Assembly: GCF_001432305.1 (NCBI RefSeq) | Contig: NZ_KQ483358.1 | Coordinates: 749,928 to 813,927 of the forward strand | DNA from: Curvibacter sp. PAE-UM | GTDB lineage: Bacteria; Pseudomonadota; Gammaproteobacteria; Burkholderiales; Burkholderiaceae_C | Direction: 5' to 3' | Length of the DNA: 64,000 bases | Shown: piece by piece, positions 20,654 to 30,297 of the stretch | How positions within the stretch are numbered: position 1 is the first letter of the stretch | Layout of the letters: each line of letters opens with the position of its first letter | Program-made: the position numbers and the translations under genes | The notes under the pieces: generated by a model | What the model saw: the letters and a program-made list of their open reading frames with translations, nothing else | Told to the model about the DNA's origin: nothing | Database searches by the model: none

Positions 20654-23600
20654 ATGGTTACCCTGCCGCACCGCCCATCCCTGTCGCTCAAAGTCCTGAC
20701 GATTTCGACGCGTGCTCTGCTGTGGCTGGTTCTCTTGGCCTGGCTGGTCTTCGGCGCCGCCTGGGCGGCGCTGCATCTGGTCATTGTGCCGCGAATCGGC
20801 GAGCTGCGCCCGGAGCTGGAAACCCGGGCCAGCCAGGCCCTGGGCGTGCCGGTGCGCATCGGCGCCATCGTGGCGCATGCGGACAGCCTGTTTCCCTCCT
20901 TCGAGCTGAGCAACGTGCAGTTGCTCGACCGCGAGGGGCGCGTGGCATTGCAACTGCCGCGCGTGACGGCCACGCTCTCGCCGCGTTCACTCTGGAACCT
21001 CGGGTTCGAGCAGCTGGCGATCGAGGGGCCCGAGCTGGACGTACGGCGCGCCACCGACGGGCGCATCTTCGTCGCCGGTATCGAGGTCCCGCAGCAGCAG
21101 GACGGCGACGGCCGTGCGGCCGACTGGGTGTTCTCGCAGACGGAATGGCTCATCCGCGGCGGCCGTGTGCAGTGGCGCGACGAACTGCGCGGTGCGCCGC
21201 TGTTGCAGCTGCAGGAGGTCGATCTGCGCATGCACAACGGCGCGCGCCTGCATGAACTGCGGCTGGATGCCACCCCACCGCCCGAACTGGGGGGGCGCTT
21301 CAGCTTGCGCGGACGCTTCCGTCAGCCGCTGCTTTTCACCCGGGCTGGCGAGTGGCAGCGCTGGCAGGGCCAGTTTTATGCCGTGTTCGAGCGCGTCGAC
21401 ATCGATCAGTTGCGCCGCCATGTGCCGCTGCAACTGGACGTAGCCGGCGGCAGTGGTGCCCTGCGCACCTGGATCGACGTGGACGCAGGCCGCGTCAGCG
21501 GGGTCACGGCGGATGTGGCGCTGTCGCAGATCGGCCTCAAGCTGGGTCCGGAACTGCCGGCGCTTGACCTGGCACGGCTCACCGGCCGGCTGGGCGGCCG
21601 TCGGCTGGGCGACGGTTTCGAGGCCTACACCCAGGGCCTGAAGTTCGACACGGTCGACGGCCTGCACTGGCCGGGGGGTGATGTGCGCGTCAGCCACCAC
21701 GCCGGCGACACGCCGGCTGCGGCCGGCGGTGAAATCCGGGCCACCCGGCTGGACCTGGCCACGCTGGCCCAGCTGGCCCAGCGCCTGCCGCTGGAGCGGC
21801 GCATGCACGAGGCGCTGCTCCTCTATGGCCCCAGGGGCCTGATCGAGCAGCTGCAGGCCCGTTGGCAGGGGCCGTGGGAGGCGCCTACGCGCTTCGATGC
21901 GCGCGGCCGCCTGCAGCAACTCGAGGTGGCGGCGCGGCCACACCTGGACCCGCGGCTGCCCGACACGGAACCGGCCTCCCCCATCGGTTCGCCCGGCGTG
22001 CGCGGCCTGAACGTCGACTTCGAACTGACGCAGGATGGCGGGCGCGCCAGTGTGGTGGTGCAGCAGGGGCATCTGGAATTGCCGGGGGTGTTCGAGCAGC
22101 CGCGCATCGCGCTGGACCAGCTGGCCGCCGAACTGCAGTGGAAATTGCAGGGGGGGCAGACCAGCCTGCAGATCAGCAATGCGCGTTTTGCCAATGCAGA
22201 TGCCCAGGGCGAATTCCAGCTCAAATGGCATACCGGCGCCGCAGCCGGTGCCCGCCTGCCCGGGGTGCTGGAACTGCAGGGCAGCATGAGCCGGGCCGAA
22301 CTCGCGTCCCTGCACCGGTATCTGCCGCAGGCCATCAACGCCGGCGTGCGGGACTACCTGCGTCAGGCCCTGCCGCAGGGCCGGGCCGGCGGGGCGCGTT
22401 TCCAAGTCAAGGGGGATCTGCGCGATTTTCCCTTCAGCCAGCCCGGGCAGGGGGAGTTCCGTATCACGGCCAGCGTGTTCGACACACGCTTCGTCTATGT
22501 GCCGACCAGCCTGCAGCCTGCGCAGCAGTTGCCCTGGCCCGCCCTGACGGATCTGCGCGGTGAGTTGCTGATCGACCACGCCAGCCTGCAACTGCGCAAC
22601 ATCAACGCCAGGGTCCAGGGGGCGCCACAGCTGCGCATCAGCCAGGGCGAAGCCCGCATTCCGGACATGGGGCACGAGGCCCGCGTCCTCACCAGTCTGC
22701 AGCTGGGCGGGCCGCTGGACGATTTGCTGCGGGGCCTGATCAGCAGTTCCCCGCTCGATGCGATGCTGGGCGGGCTGCTGGGGCAGGCGCGGGCCGCCGG
22801 GAATGCCGACGTGCAACTCAAGCTGGATCTGCCGCTGCTGCACCTGGAGCGTTCCGCCGTGCTGGGGCAGATCAAGCTGGCCGGCAACGAACTGCAGCTC
22901 GCGCCCGAGCTGCCGCGCCTGACACGGACGCGCGGCCTGCTGCATTTCAGCGAGCGCGGTTTTGCCCTGGCCGGCGTGCAGGCGCGGCTGCTGGGTGGTG
23001 ATGTGCGCGCCGAGGGGGGCACCATTGCGCTGCCGGGGACCACCGCCGATGCCCCGGCCCGCCTGCGTGTGCAGGGCACGCTCACGGCCCAGGGCTTGCG
23101 TCAGGAAACGCAGCTCGGTGTCGTGGCCCGCCTGGCGCAGCAGATGAGCGGCAGCACCGCTTACACGGCCGAATTCAATCTGCGCCAGGGCGTGCCTGAG
23201 TTCCAGCTCAATTCCACTTTGCAGGGCCTGGCCTTGAACTTGCCGGCGCCGCTGGCCAAGCCGGCCGAGGTGGCCCTGCCCCTGCGCCTGCAGGCCGCCC
23301 TGATGGGAGCCGAGGCCGGAGATGCCGCGCAAGGCGCACGCCGGGATCTGTTGCGCCTCGATCTCGGGCGCCTGGTCGCGCTGCGGTATGAACGCGAACA
23401 CGCCCGGGGCACGACGCAGGTGCTGCGCGGCACCCTGGGTGTCGGCCTGCCGCCGGGTGAGAGCCTGCCCATGCCGGAGGCTGGGGTGGTGGCCAGCATC
23501 CAGTTCGATGAACTGGACCTTGATGCCTGGCGCAAGGTGGCCGCGGCACCCGTCACCGCTGGCGCCGTGCCGGCTGCCCCTGCCGGTGGTCCGCCGGTGC

Positions 23601-24805
23601 CGGCCGCGCTGCGGGACTATTTGCCCACCAGCCTCATGGTGCAGGGCGCAACCCTGCGGGTGGGCAGCCAGAAGTTCGGCCAGCTGGTGGCGGGTGGCAC
23701 GCGCGAAGGCCAGGTCTGGCGCGTCAACCTGGACGCGCGCGAGCTCAGCGGTTATCTCGAATACCGCATGCCCACCGATGTCGGGGCTGGCAGCGTCTAT
23801 GCGCGGCTGGCGCGCCTGGTGCTGGCGCAGGAGAATGCCAGCGGTGTGGAGCACCTGCTGGACGAGCAGCCGGTGAGCATTCCCGCGCTCGATGTGGTGA
23901 TCAACAGCCTGGAGCTGCGCGGCAAGAACCTGGGCCGGGTGGAGGTCGAGGCCGTCAACCGCGGCCTGGCGCGGCGCGATGCGGGCGCGCGCGAATGGCG
24001 CTTGAGCAAGCTCAATATCAGCATGCCGGAGGCCGAGTTCACGGCCAGTGGCAACTGGGCCGTCTACCAGGAGGCCGGCGAGCCCCTGGGCCGGGTGACC
24101 GTGCCGCGTACGGGGGCCGGCGCCGCGCGTAACGAGCGGCGGCGAACCACCATGAATTTCCGGCTCGAGATCAGCGATGCCGGCGGATTGCTCAGCCGCC
24201 TGGGCATGCCCGGCCTGATCCGCGCGGGCAAGGGCCGCATGGAGGGCCAGGCCAGCTGGATCGGTTCGCCCATGGGCCTGGACTACCCGAGCCTGGGCGG
24301 CAGCTTCAATGTCAATGTCGAGACCGGCCAGTTTCTCAAGGCCGAACCCGGCATTGCCAAGCTCATGGGCGTGCTCAGCCTGCAGTCCCTGCCGCGGCGC
24401 CTGACGCTCGATTTCCGCGACGTGTTCACCGAAGGGTTTGCTTTTGACTTCGTGCGCGGCGACGTCCAGGTCGAGCAGGGCATTGCCAGGACCAACAACC
24501 TGCAGATGAAGGGCGTCAATGCTGCGGTGCTCATGGACGGCCAGGCCGACCTGGCGCGCGAGACGCAGGATCTGCGTGTCGTGGTGGTGCCCGAGATCAA
24601 CGCCGGCACCGCTTCGCTGATCGCCACCTGGATCAACCCTGCGGTTGGCCTGGGCACCTTCCTCGCCCAGGTCTTGCTGCGCGGGCCGATGATCGCCGCG
24701 ACCACGCAGGAGTTCCGCATCACCGGCAGCTGGAGCGACCCGCAGATGAGCAAGGTCGACACCCCGGCACCGGCGGCCAGCAACCCGACGGGCAACACGC
24801 CATGA
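20654..24805 (+). CDS. yhdP: YhdP-family AsmA-like envelope lipid-transport protein
   Basis: This 1383-aa protein has one N-terminal membrane helix (about residues 15-42) followed by a very long periplasmic region rich in beta strands with AsmA/DUF3971-like repeats. The order and length match YhdP (TIGR02099), one of the AsmA-like proteins (with TamB and YdbH) thought to bridge the inner and outer membranes and move phospholipids. The C-terminal part keeps the family segments SLGGSFNVNVETGQF and NPAVGLGTFLAQ. The start MVTLPHRPS at 20654 is chosen because it begins just before the membrane segment. It overlaps the downstream amidase gene by 4 nt (ATGA). Confidence 0.9.
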   Translation: MVTLPHRPSLSLKVLTISTRALLWLVLLAWLVFGAAWAALHLVIVPRIGELRPELETRASQALGVPVRIGAIVAHADSLFPSFELSNVQLLDREGRVALQLPRVTATLSPRSLWNLGFEQLAIEGPELDVRRATDGRIFVAGIEVPQQQDGDGRAADWVFSQTEWLIRGGRVQWRDELRGAPLLQLQEVDLRMHNGARLHELRLDATPPPELGGRFSLRGRFRQPLLFTRAGEWQRWQGQFYAVFERVDIDQLRRHVPLQLDVAGGSGALRTWIDVDAGRVSGVTADVALSQIGLKLGPELPALDLARLTGRLGGRRLGDGFEAYTQGLKFDTVDGLHWPGGDVRVSHHAGDTPAAAGGEIRATRLDLATLAQLAQRLPLERRMHEALLLYGPRGLIEQLQARWQGPWEAPTRFDARGRLQQLEVAARPHLDPRLPDTEPASPIGSPGVRGLNVDFELTQDGGRASVVVQQGHLELPGVFEQPRIALDQLAAELQWKLQGGQTSLQISNARFANADAQGEFQLKWHTGAAAGARLPGVLELQGSMSRAELASLHRYLPQAINAGVRDYLRQALPQGRAGGARFQVKGDLRDFPFSQPGQGEFRITASVFDTRFVYVPTSLQPAQQLPWPALTDLRGELLIDHASLQLRNINARVQGAPQLRISQGEARIPDMGHEARVLTSLQLGGPLDDLLRGLISSSPLDAMLGGLLGQARAAGNADVQLKLDLPLLHLERSAVLGQIKLAGNELQLAPELPRLTRTRGLLHFSERGFALAGVQARLLGGDVRAEGGTIALPGTTADAPARLRVQGTLTAQGLRQETQLGVVARLAQQMSGSTAYTAEFNLRQGVPEFQLNSTLQGLALNLPAPLAKPAEVALPLRLQAALMGAEAGDAAQGARRDLLRLDLGRLVALRYEREHARGTTQVLRGTLGVGLPPGESLPMPEAGVVASIQFDELDLDAWRKVAAAPVTAGAVPAAPAGGPPVPAALRDYLPTSLMVQGATLRVGSQKFGQLVAGGTREGQVWRVNLDARELSGYLEYRMPTDVGAGSVYARLARLVLAQENASGVEHLLDEQPVSIPALDVVINSLELRGKNLGRVEVEAVNRGLARRDAGAREWRLSKLNISMPEAEFTASGNWAVYQEAGEPLGRVTVPRTGAGAARNERRRTTMNFRLEISDAGGLLSRLGMPGLIRAGKGRMEGQASWIGSPMGLDYPSLGGSFNVNVETGQFLKAEPGIAKLMGVLSLQSLPRRLTLDFRDVFTEGFAFDFVRGDVQVEQGIARTNNLQMKGVNAAVLMDGQADLARETQDLRVVVVPEINAGTASLIATWINPAVGLGTFLAQVLLRGPMIAATTQEFRITGSWSDPQMSKVDTPAPAASNPTGNTP

Positions 24806-25632
24806 AGATCGCGGCCATCCAGATGGTTTCCGGTGTCGACTGCGACGCCAACCTGTTGCGCGCACGCGTCCTGCTTGAAGACGCGGCGCGCCAGGGCGCC
24901 GAGCTGGCCGTGCTGCCCGAATACTTCTGTCTGCTGGGACGCCAGGACAGCGACAAGCTGGCCTTGCGCGAAACCCTGGGCCAGGGCCCGATCCAGGACT
25001 TTCTGGCGCGAGCTGCGCGCGAGCTGGGTCTGTGGGTCGTCGGGGGCACCCTGCCGCTGGACGGGGGGGCGCCGGCGGGCGACGGGTCCGCGCGCGCCTA
25101 CAACAGCACGCTGGTCTATGCGCCTGGTGGAGAACGGGTGGCGCATTACGACAAGATCCACCTGTTCCGTTTCGACGACGGGCGCGAACGCTACGACGAG
25201 GCGCGCACCCTGCACCCCGGGCGCGCGCCAGTTACCTTCGAGCTGCCCTCGCGCGACGGCCACCGCTGGCGGGTGGGCCTGAGTATCTGCTACGACCTGC
25301 GCTTCCCCGAGCTCTACCGGGCGCATGCCCAGGCCGGCGCCGAACTGCTGCTGGTGCCCAGCGCGTTCACGCACACCACCGGCCAGGCGCACTGGGAGCT
25401 GTTGCTGCGCGCACGCGCCATTGAAAACCTGGCCTTCGTCGCGGCCGCAGCGCAAGGCGGGCTGCATGAGAACGGGCGACGCACCTGGGGGCACACCATG
25501 CTGGTTGATCCCTGGGGACGGGTGCTGGGTGTACAGCCGCAGGGTGAGGGTGTGGTGCTGGCCGAGTTCGATGCGGCGCAGCAGCAGCAGCGCCGTCAGC
25601 AGCTGCCGGCGTTGGAGCACCGCGTCCTGTGA
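24802..25632 (+). CDS. Nitrilase-superfamily carbon-nitrogen hydrolase (Nit1/deaminated-glutathione amidase-like)
   Basis: This 276-aa protein shows the catalytic Glu-Lys-Cys triad of the nitrilase superfamily: E40 (AVLPEYF), K118 (HYDKIHLF) and C163 (SICYDLRFPELYR). The WGHTMLVDPWG segment near the C-terminus is also conserved. It is closest in pattern to the Nit1/Nit2 branch, whose members repair deaminated glutathione or related omega-amides; the exact substrate is inferred. The ATGA overlap with yhdP and the 4-nt overlap with the sensor kinase that follows place it inside a tightly packed operon. Confidence 0.88.
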   Translation: MKIAAIQMVSGVDCDANLLRARVLLEDAARQGAELAVLPEYFCLLGRQDSDKLALRETLGQGPIQDFLARAARELGLWVVGGTLPLDGGAPAGDGSARAYNSTLVYAPGGERVAHYDKIHLFRFDDGRERYDEARTLHPGRAPVTFELPSRDGHRWRVGLSICYDLRFPELYRAHAQAGAELLLVPSAFTHTTGQAHWELLLRARAIENLAFVAAAAQGGLHENGRRTWGHTMLVDPWGRVLGVQPQGEGVVLAEFDAAQQQQRRQQLPALEHRVL

Positions 25633-27644
25633 CCATGGCCCCGGTCGAATCCCGCAGGGAGCGCTGGCGCGCCCACGGGCGCCGCCGTGTGCTGTGGTCG
25701 GCGCTGGCGGCGCTGGTGGTGGCCCTGCTGGTCACGCTGGTGTGGCTGGCCGGACGCTACGAGGCCAGCCAGGTGCAGAGCCGGCTGGAGCGCGACGCCG
25801 CCGACGCGGTGGGTGATATCCGCTCGCGCCTGACGCGCAATCTGCAGAGCTTGCAGGCCCTGCAGTTCGGCGATCCCAAGCCGGTGGCCTGGACCGGCGA
25901 GGCCACGGCCTTGCTGCGCGAGCGACGCGAGTTGCTGCGCATCGAATGGCGCGACAGCCAGTTCGGGATCCTGGCCCAGGCCGGCACGCCCTACCGTCCG
26001 CCGGTGTTCGAACGACTGGGGCGCGACAGCGTGCAGTCCGAGGTGACGCAGGTCTGCAATGCCGCGCGCCGCATCAGCGGACCGGCCTATTCCACAAGCT
26101 ATTTCGTGCCCCTGACCGACGGCCTGGGCATCGAGGTCATGGAGATGTGTCTGCCGCTGGCCAGTGCCGGTGTGGTCATGGGCTATCTGGTGGCCACCTA
26201 TTCGCTGCAGGACCTGCTGGACGATCTGGCGCGCCAGCTCACCCGCAGCCAGGAGGTCGCCTTCACCGAAGGCGACGGCACCCGCCTGGCCATGCGCGGC
26301 ACGGCACGCCGCACCAGCCGGGTGTTTTCGGCCCAGCATCTGCTGGACCTGCCCGGCACGACCCTGGTGCTGCGCATGGACAGCTGGCGTGGCGCGCCCG
26401 ACCTCTTCCCCAATGTGCTGACGGCCCTGGTCACGGCGATGTCGATCGCGCTGGTCTCCATCCTGCTGCTGCTGGGCAAGGACATGCGCCGCCGTCTCAA
26501 GGCCGAGAGCGACCTGGCCGACGCGCTGGCCTTTCGCAAGGCCATGGAGGACTCGCTGGTGACCGGGCTGCGCGCCCGCGATCTGGAAGGCCGCATCACC
26601 TACGTCAACCCGGCCTTCTGCCAGATGGTGGGCTTCAGCGCCGAGGAGTTGATGGGACAGAGTGCCAATGCCCCCTATTGGCCCCCCGAACTGGCTGACG
26701 AGTACAAGAAACGCCAGGATATCCGGCTGGCCGGCAATGTGCCGCCGCGCGAAGGCTTCGAGTCGGTCTTCATGCACAAGGACGGCACGCGTTTTCCCGT
26801 GCTCATCATCGAGGCGCCGCTGATCAACGCCCATGGCGTGCAGACCGGCTGGATGAGTGCCTTCCTCGACATCCGCGAGCAGCGCCGCATCGAGGAGCTG
26901 TCGCGCGCCAGCCAGGACCGCCTGCAGGCCACCGCCCGCCTGGCCATGGTGGGCGAGATGGCGTCGCTGCTCAGCCACGAGCTCAACCAGCCGCTGGCGG
27001 CCATCGCGAGTTACGCCACGGGCACGCGCAACCTGCTTCAGCAGGGGGCGCATACCCTGGCCGACGTCGATCTGGCCATGCACCGTATTGCCGAGCAGGC
27101 CGAGCGTGCCGGCAAGGTCATCAAGAGCGTTCACGATTTCGTGCGCCGGCGCGACCAGGCGCGTGAGGTCGTCGCGCCCCAGGCCCTGTTCGACGCCATC
27201 CTGCCGCTGGTCAACCTGCAGGCGCGCAAGCTGGGCGTTCAGGTGCAGCTGCGCCTGGATCCCGGTCTGCCGCAGGTGCTGTGCGACCGCACCATGGTCG
27301 AGCAGGTGCTGCTCAACCTGGCGCGTAACGGCATGCAGGCCATGGACCGGCCCGAGATCCGCCGGCGTGTGCTGCAGCTCGGTGTGCAACGCGTGACGGC
27401 CGATCCGCGCTGGATCGAATTCTCGGTGACCGATGTCGGGCCGGGTATCGCGCCCGAAGTGGCGCAGCAGCTGTTCACACCCTTTTTCACCACCAAGGCC
27501 GAGGGCATGGGGCTGGGCCTGAGCCTGTGCCGCACCGTGATCGAGCAGCACGGCGGCACGCTCGCCTTCGGGCCGAACGCGCCGCAGGGCACGGTGTTCA
27601 CTTTCACCCTGCCGGCGGGTCAGTCGCAGGCGCAACTACCGTAA
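25629..27644 (+). CDS. PAS-domain sensor histidine kinase (DctS/FixL-like)
   Basis: This 671-aa protein has a membrane segment near residues 23-43, a periplasmic sensor region up to about 265, a second membrane segment, a PAS domain about 300-420, the HisKA phosphorylation site SHELNQPLAAI with His near residue 450, and an HATPase with DVGPGIAPEV and TKAEGMGLGLSLC. This layout resembles DctS/DctB-like kinases that sense C4-dicarboxylates, but no transporter is adjacent, so the ligand is unknown. It opens with GTG at 25629 overlapping the preceding stop; ATG at 25635 is an alternative. The partner regulator follows 9 nt downstream. Confidence 0.87.
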   Translation: MTMAPVESRRERWRAHGRRRVLWSALAALVVALLVTLVWLAGRYEASQVQSRLERDAADAVGDIRSRLTRNLQSLQALQFGDPKPVAWTGEATALLRERRELLRIEWRDSQFGILAQAGTPYRPPVFERLGRDSVQSEVTQVCNAARRISGPAYSTSYFVPLTDGLGIEVMEMCLPLASAGVVMGYLVATYSLQDLLDDLARQLTRSQEVAFTEGDGTRLAMRGTARRTSRVFSAQHLLDLPGTTLVLRMDSWRGAPDLFPNVLTALVTAMSIALVSILLLLGKDMRRRLKAESDLADALAFRKAMEDSLVTGLRARDLEGRITYVNPAFCQMVGFSAEELMGQSANAPYWPPELADEYKKRQDIRLAGNVPPREGFESVFMHKDGTRFPVLIIEAPLINAHGVQTGWMSAFLDIREQRRIEELSRASQDRLQATARLAMVGEMASLLSHELNQPLAAIASYATGTRNLLQQGAHTLADVDLAMHRIAEQAERAGKVIKSVHDFVRRRDQAREVVAPQALFDAILPLVNLQARKLGVQVQLRLDPGLPQVLCDRTMVEQVLLNLARNGMQAMDRPEIRRRVLQLGVQRVTADPRWIEFSVTDVGPGIAPEVAQQLFTPFFTTKAEGMGLGLSLCRTVIEQHGGTLAFGPNAPQGTVFTFTLPAGQSQAQLP

Positions 27645-27653
27645 CATCACGCC

Positions 27654-28280
27654 ATGCAACCTGTAATCGACGCCGCCGTATACATCGTGGACGATGACGC
27701 CAGCGTGCGCGAGGCGCTGGCCTGGCTGCTGCGCTCGCGGCGCCTGGGCAGCCAGGCCTTTGACAGTGCCGAGGCCTTTCTCGAGATCATCGAGGGCGCG
27801 CACCTGCCGCCGCGCCCGGCCTGCCTGCTGCTGGATGTGCGCATGCCCGGCATGAGCGGGCTGGCCCTGTTCGAGCGTCTGGTGGAGCGTGGCTTGCACC
27901 AGGCCCTGCCGGTGATCTTTCTCACCGGGCACGCCGACGTGCCCACGGCGGTGAGCGCCGTCAAGCGCGGTGCCTTCGACTTCTGTGAGAAGCCGTTTTC
28001 CGACAATGCGCTGGTGGACCGCGTCGAGCAGGCGCTGGCCCAGTCGGCCACCATCGTGCAGGCCCAGCAGGTGCGTGCGCGCCTGCGCCAGCGCCTGGGC
28101 GAGCTGACCGACCGCGAACGTGCCGTGATGCAGCTGGTGATCGAGGGCCTGCCCAACAAGCGCATCGCCGACCAGCTCGATATCAGCGTGCGCACGGTGG
28201 AAGTGCATCGCGCGCGCGTGTTCGACAAGATGGAAGTCAAGTCGGCCGTCGAACTGGCCAATCTGCTGCGCGAGTTCTGA
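27654..28280 (+). CDS. FixJ/DctR-family response regulator
   Basis: This 208-aa protein has an N-terminal receiver domain (residues 8-125) with the acidic pocket DDD near residue 13, the phosphorylatable Asp61 (LLLDVRMPGMSG), and Lys near KPFSD, followed by a LuxR-type helix-turn-helix (about 142-205) with LTDRERAVMQLVIEGLPNK. It is the cognate regulator of the kinase 9 nt upstream and would act as a phosphorylation-dependent DNA-binding activator. No target promoter was identified in the window. Confidence 0.92.
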   Translation: MQPVIDAAVYIVDDDASVREALAWLLRSRRLGSQAFDSAEAFLEIIEGAHLPPRPACLLLDVRMPGMSGLALFERLVERGLHQALPVIFLTGHADVPTAVSAVKRGAFDFCEKPFSDNALVDRVEQALAQSATIVQAQQVRARLRQRLGELTDRERAVMQLVIEGLPNKRIADQLDISVRTVEVHRARVFDKMEVKSAVELANLLREF

Positions 28281-28301
28281 ACCCCCTTTTCAGGGGGGGC
28301 T

Positions 28302-28466
28302 TCAGTCCGGCCGTTCCGGCTCACGTGCCGGGGGCCGGGTGGGGTCTTCGCCGCCCTGTTCGGGCTGGGAGAGTTCGCCTTTTTTACGGCCCGAGAACAT
28401 GGTCCACCACACGATCAGCACCAGCAAAAGCAGGGCCGCCAGGGCTTCGAGGAAAATCAGCAGCAT
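28302..28466 (-). CDS. Small single-pass membrane protein, 54 aa
   Basis: Minus-strand frame with ATG at 28466, preceded by GGAG seven bases upstream. The peptide has one membrane helix (about residues 2-23, FLEALAALLLLVLIVWW) followed by a short charged tail rich in Pro, Glu and Arg. The pattern of one helix plus a short polar tail is typical of conserved small membrane proteins. Its start codon overlaps the mltA start codon on the other strand (CATG at 28464-28467). No function can be assigned. Confidence 0.6.
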   Translation of the reverse strand: MLLIFLEALAALLLLVLIVWWTMFSGRKKGELSQPEQGGEDPTRPPAREPERPD

Positions 28467-29640
28467 GAAACGACTCCAACGACTTTATTTTGTCTTCAAT
28501 TTTCTCATTGTAGGAACGCTGGCCGGCTGCGGCGGCGTTCCGGTTGGCGAGATGGCCCCGGAGTCGGGGAGCCCGCAGATCGCGGTGGAGCAGCCCACTA
28601 CCCCAGCGTCGAAATTGTCCTTCCCCAGCCAGCCCGCCAGCAACGCCGTGCTGCAGCAGGCGCGCAGCCGCTGGATACCGGTGGGCTGGGCCGAGTTGCC
28701 CGGCCTGGGTGAGGATCCCCTGGGGGAAGCCTGGTCCGCCTGGGCGCGTAGCTGCGAGCGGCCTGGCCCTGCCTTCGCATCCCTGTGCGCCGATGTGCGG
28801 CGCCTGGGCCAGGGCAGTGACGAGGAGCGGCGCAGCTGGATGCTGGAGCGTCTGCAGCCCTACCGTGTCGAGACTTTCCAGAGCGAGCCGGTGGGTTTGC
28901 TGACCGGGTATTACGAGCCGGTGGTGGAGGCCTCGCGTCTGCCCACGGCCAGCCATACCGTGCCCCTTTACGGGACGCCGGCCCAGCTGCACCTGCGTAA
29001 GCCCTGGTACAGCCGCCAGGAGATCGACACCCTGCCCGAAGCCCAGGCCGCGCTCAAGGGCCGCGAGATCGCCTGGCTGGCCGACCCGGTCGCCGCGCTC
29101 AATCTCCAGATCCAGGGCTCCGGCCGTCTGCTGGTGACCGAACCAGACGGCCGCCAGCGCATGGTGCGTCTGGGTTATGCCGGCACCAATGATCAGCCAT
29201 ACCGCAGCGTGGGGGGCTGGCTGCTCTCGCGCCGCGAGGTGCGGGACGCTTCCTGGCCGTCCATCCGCAACTGGGTGGCGCAGAACCCGGGGCGTGTGCA
29301 GGAGATGCTGTGGAGCAACCCGCGTGTGACCTTCTTCCGCGAGCAGCCCCTGCCCGAGAGCGAGACCGCCGTGGGCCCGCGCGGCGCGCAGGGCGTGCCG
29401 CTGACAGCCGGCCGCTCCATCGCGGTGGATCCCGGCAGCATTCCCTATGGCACACCGGTCTGGCTGGCCTCGGCCGGTCCGCAGCTGCAGTTGCAGCGCC
29501 TGGTGCTGGCGCAGGACACGGGCAGCGCCATCACGGGCGCGGTGCGCGCCGACTACTTCGTGGGCACGGGCCCCGAGGCTTCCTTGATTGCCGGGCGGCT
29601 CAAGCAGCCCTTGCGTCTGTGGGTGCTCTGGCCGCGTTGA
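28465..29640 (+). CDS. mltA: Membrane-bound lytic murein transglycosylase A
   Basis: This 391-aa lipoprotein begins with a signal peptide ending in the lipobox TLAGC (Cys22), so it would be anchored in the outer membrane. The MltA domain is recognised by GLLTGYYEPVVEAS, IQGSGRLLV, VGYAGTNDQPYRS-like residues, the VDPGSIPYGTPVWL segment and LAQDTGSAITGAVRADYF with the catalytic aspartate. It cleaves peptidoglycan with formation of 1,6-anhydromuramic ends. ATG at 28465 has GAGGA upstream; the frame is open further upstream but lacks a signal peptide there. Confidence 0.93.
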   Translation: MKRLQRLYFVFNFLIVGTLAGCGGVPVGEMAPESGSPQIAVEQPTTPASKLSFPSQPASNAVLQQARSRWIPVGWAELPGLGEDPLGEAWSAWARSCERPGPAFASLCADVRRLGQGSDEERRSWMLERLQPYRVETFQSEPVGLLTGYYEPVVEASRLPTASHTVPLYGTPAQLHLRKPWYSRQEIDTLPEAQAALKGREIAWLADPVAALNLQIQGSGRLLVTEPDGRQRMVRLGYAGTNDQPYRSVGGWLLSRREVRDASWPSIRNWVAQNPGRVQEMLWSNPRVTFFREQPLPESETAVGPRGAQGVPLTAGRSIAVDPGSIPYGTPVWLASAGPQLQLQRLVLAQDTGSAITGAVRADYFVGTGPEASLIAGRLKQPLRLWVLWPR

Positions 29641-29646
29641 ACGGCT

Positions 29647-30297
29647 TCAGCGCACGCTGACGCGCACCAGCACCCGCAGGGACTGGCGGCTGCTGCGGGT
29701 GTCGCGTCCGCCGCCGCCCAGGCCCGCGGCGCCTTGCCGGTTGTCCTGCACGTCCTCGCTGTCGGCCACCGTCATCCATTCATCGAGGGGCAGCAGCAGC
29801 GTGGTGGAGGTGCTGGCGCCCTGGGCAAAGGGCTGGCGGCCCTGGGTGGCGGCCAGCTCCAGATAGACCGAGTCGCCGCCTTCCCAGACCGGGGTGGCCG
29901 TGAAGCCGGTGCCCGCCTGCAGCCACACGGTACCGGGCACGCTCCTGCGCACGCCCCCCTGCGTGACGAGCTGGCGCAGGCGCAGCGGCACGTTCAGGCC
30001 CAGCACGATGGCCGCGGGCCGGCCGTTGAGCACCAGCACCTGCTGCTGCGCGCTGCCGCGTCGATCCTGCTGGCGACTCTGCGCATCAATGGACACCCGG
30101 GCCTCGGTGCTGCCGGGCTGGACGCGCGCAGCCACTTCGCCGGCCACGCGCTCGCGCGAGCTGCTTTCCCCATCGTCCTGGCGCACCTCGATCAGCAGAT
30201 TGCGCAGCGGTAGCGGGGCGACCACCCCGGTGGTCTGGGCCTGCAGCAGGGCCGGCAGGCCCAGCAGGGCGAGGATCAAAAGGCGGCGGTGTTTCAT
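29647..30297 (-). CDS. Exported protein of unknown function, 216 aa
   Basis: The N-terminus KHRRLLILALLGLPALLQAQ is a clear signal peptide, cleaved near QAQ, so the mature protein is periplasmic. The rest is predicted beta-rich (EARVSIDAQ, VLVLNGRPAAIVLG, TGFTATPVWEGGDSVYLELAATQ), ends with a Gly-rich stretch GAAGLGGGGRD, and contains no motif I recognise; secretin-like short repeats are a speculative comparison. The ATG overlaps the stop of the Lrp-family regulator gene (ATGA at 30294-30297), implying co-translation. It is conserved in style with envelope proteins but its role is unknown. Confidence 0.65.
   Translation of the reverse strand: MKHRRLLILALLGLPALLQAQTTGVVAPLPLRNLLIEVRQDDGESSSRERVAGEVAARVQPGSTEARVSIDAQSRQQDRRGSAQQQVLVLNGRPAAIVLGLNVPLRLRQLVTQGGVRRSVPGTVWLQAGTGFTATPVWEGGDSVYLELAATQGRQPFAQGASTSTTLLLPLDEWMTVADSEDVQDNRQGAAGLGGGGRDTRSSRQSLRVLVRVSVR

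Noticed and set aside
18154-21255. Long open frame on the plus strand opposite glnE and running into yhdP
   Set aside because: Shadow of glnE; glnE signatures are complete on the minus strand.
20987-24865. Long open frame on the minus strand opposite yhdP (about 1290 codons)
   Set aside because: High-GC codon bias keeps the antisense frame open; the translation is rich in Gln, Arg and His with no family pattern, while the plus-strand protein is a clear YhdP.
28281-28300. C-run/G-run hairpin after the response regulator gene as a terminator
   Set aside because: Stem is only about five G-C pairs and no T tract follows, so the evidence is weak.
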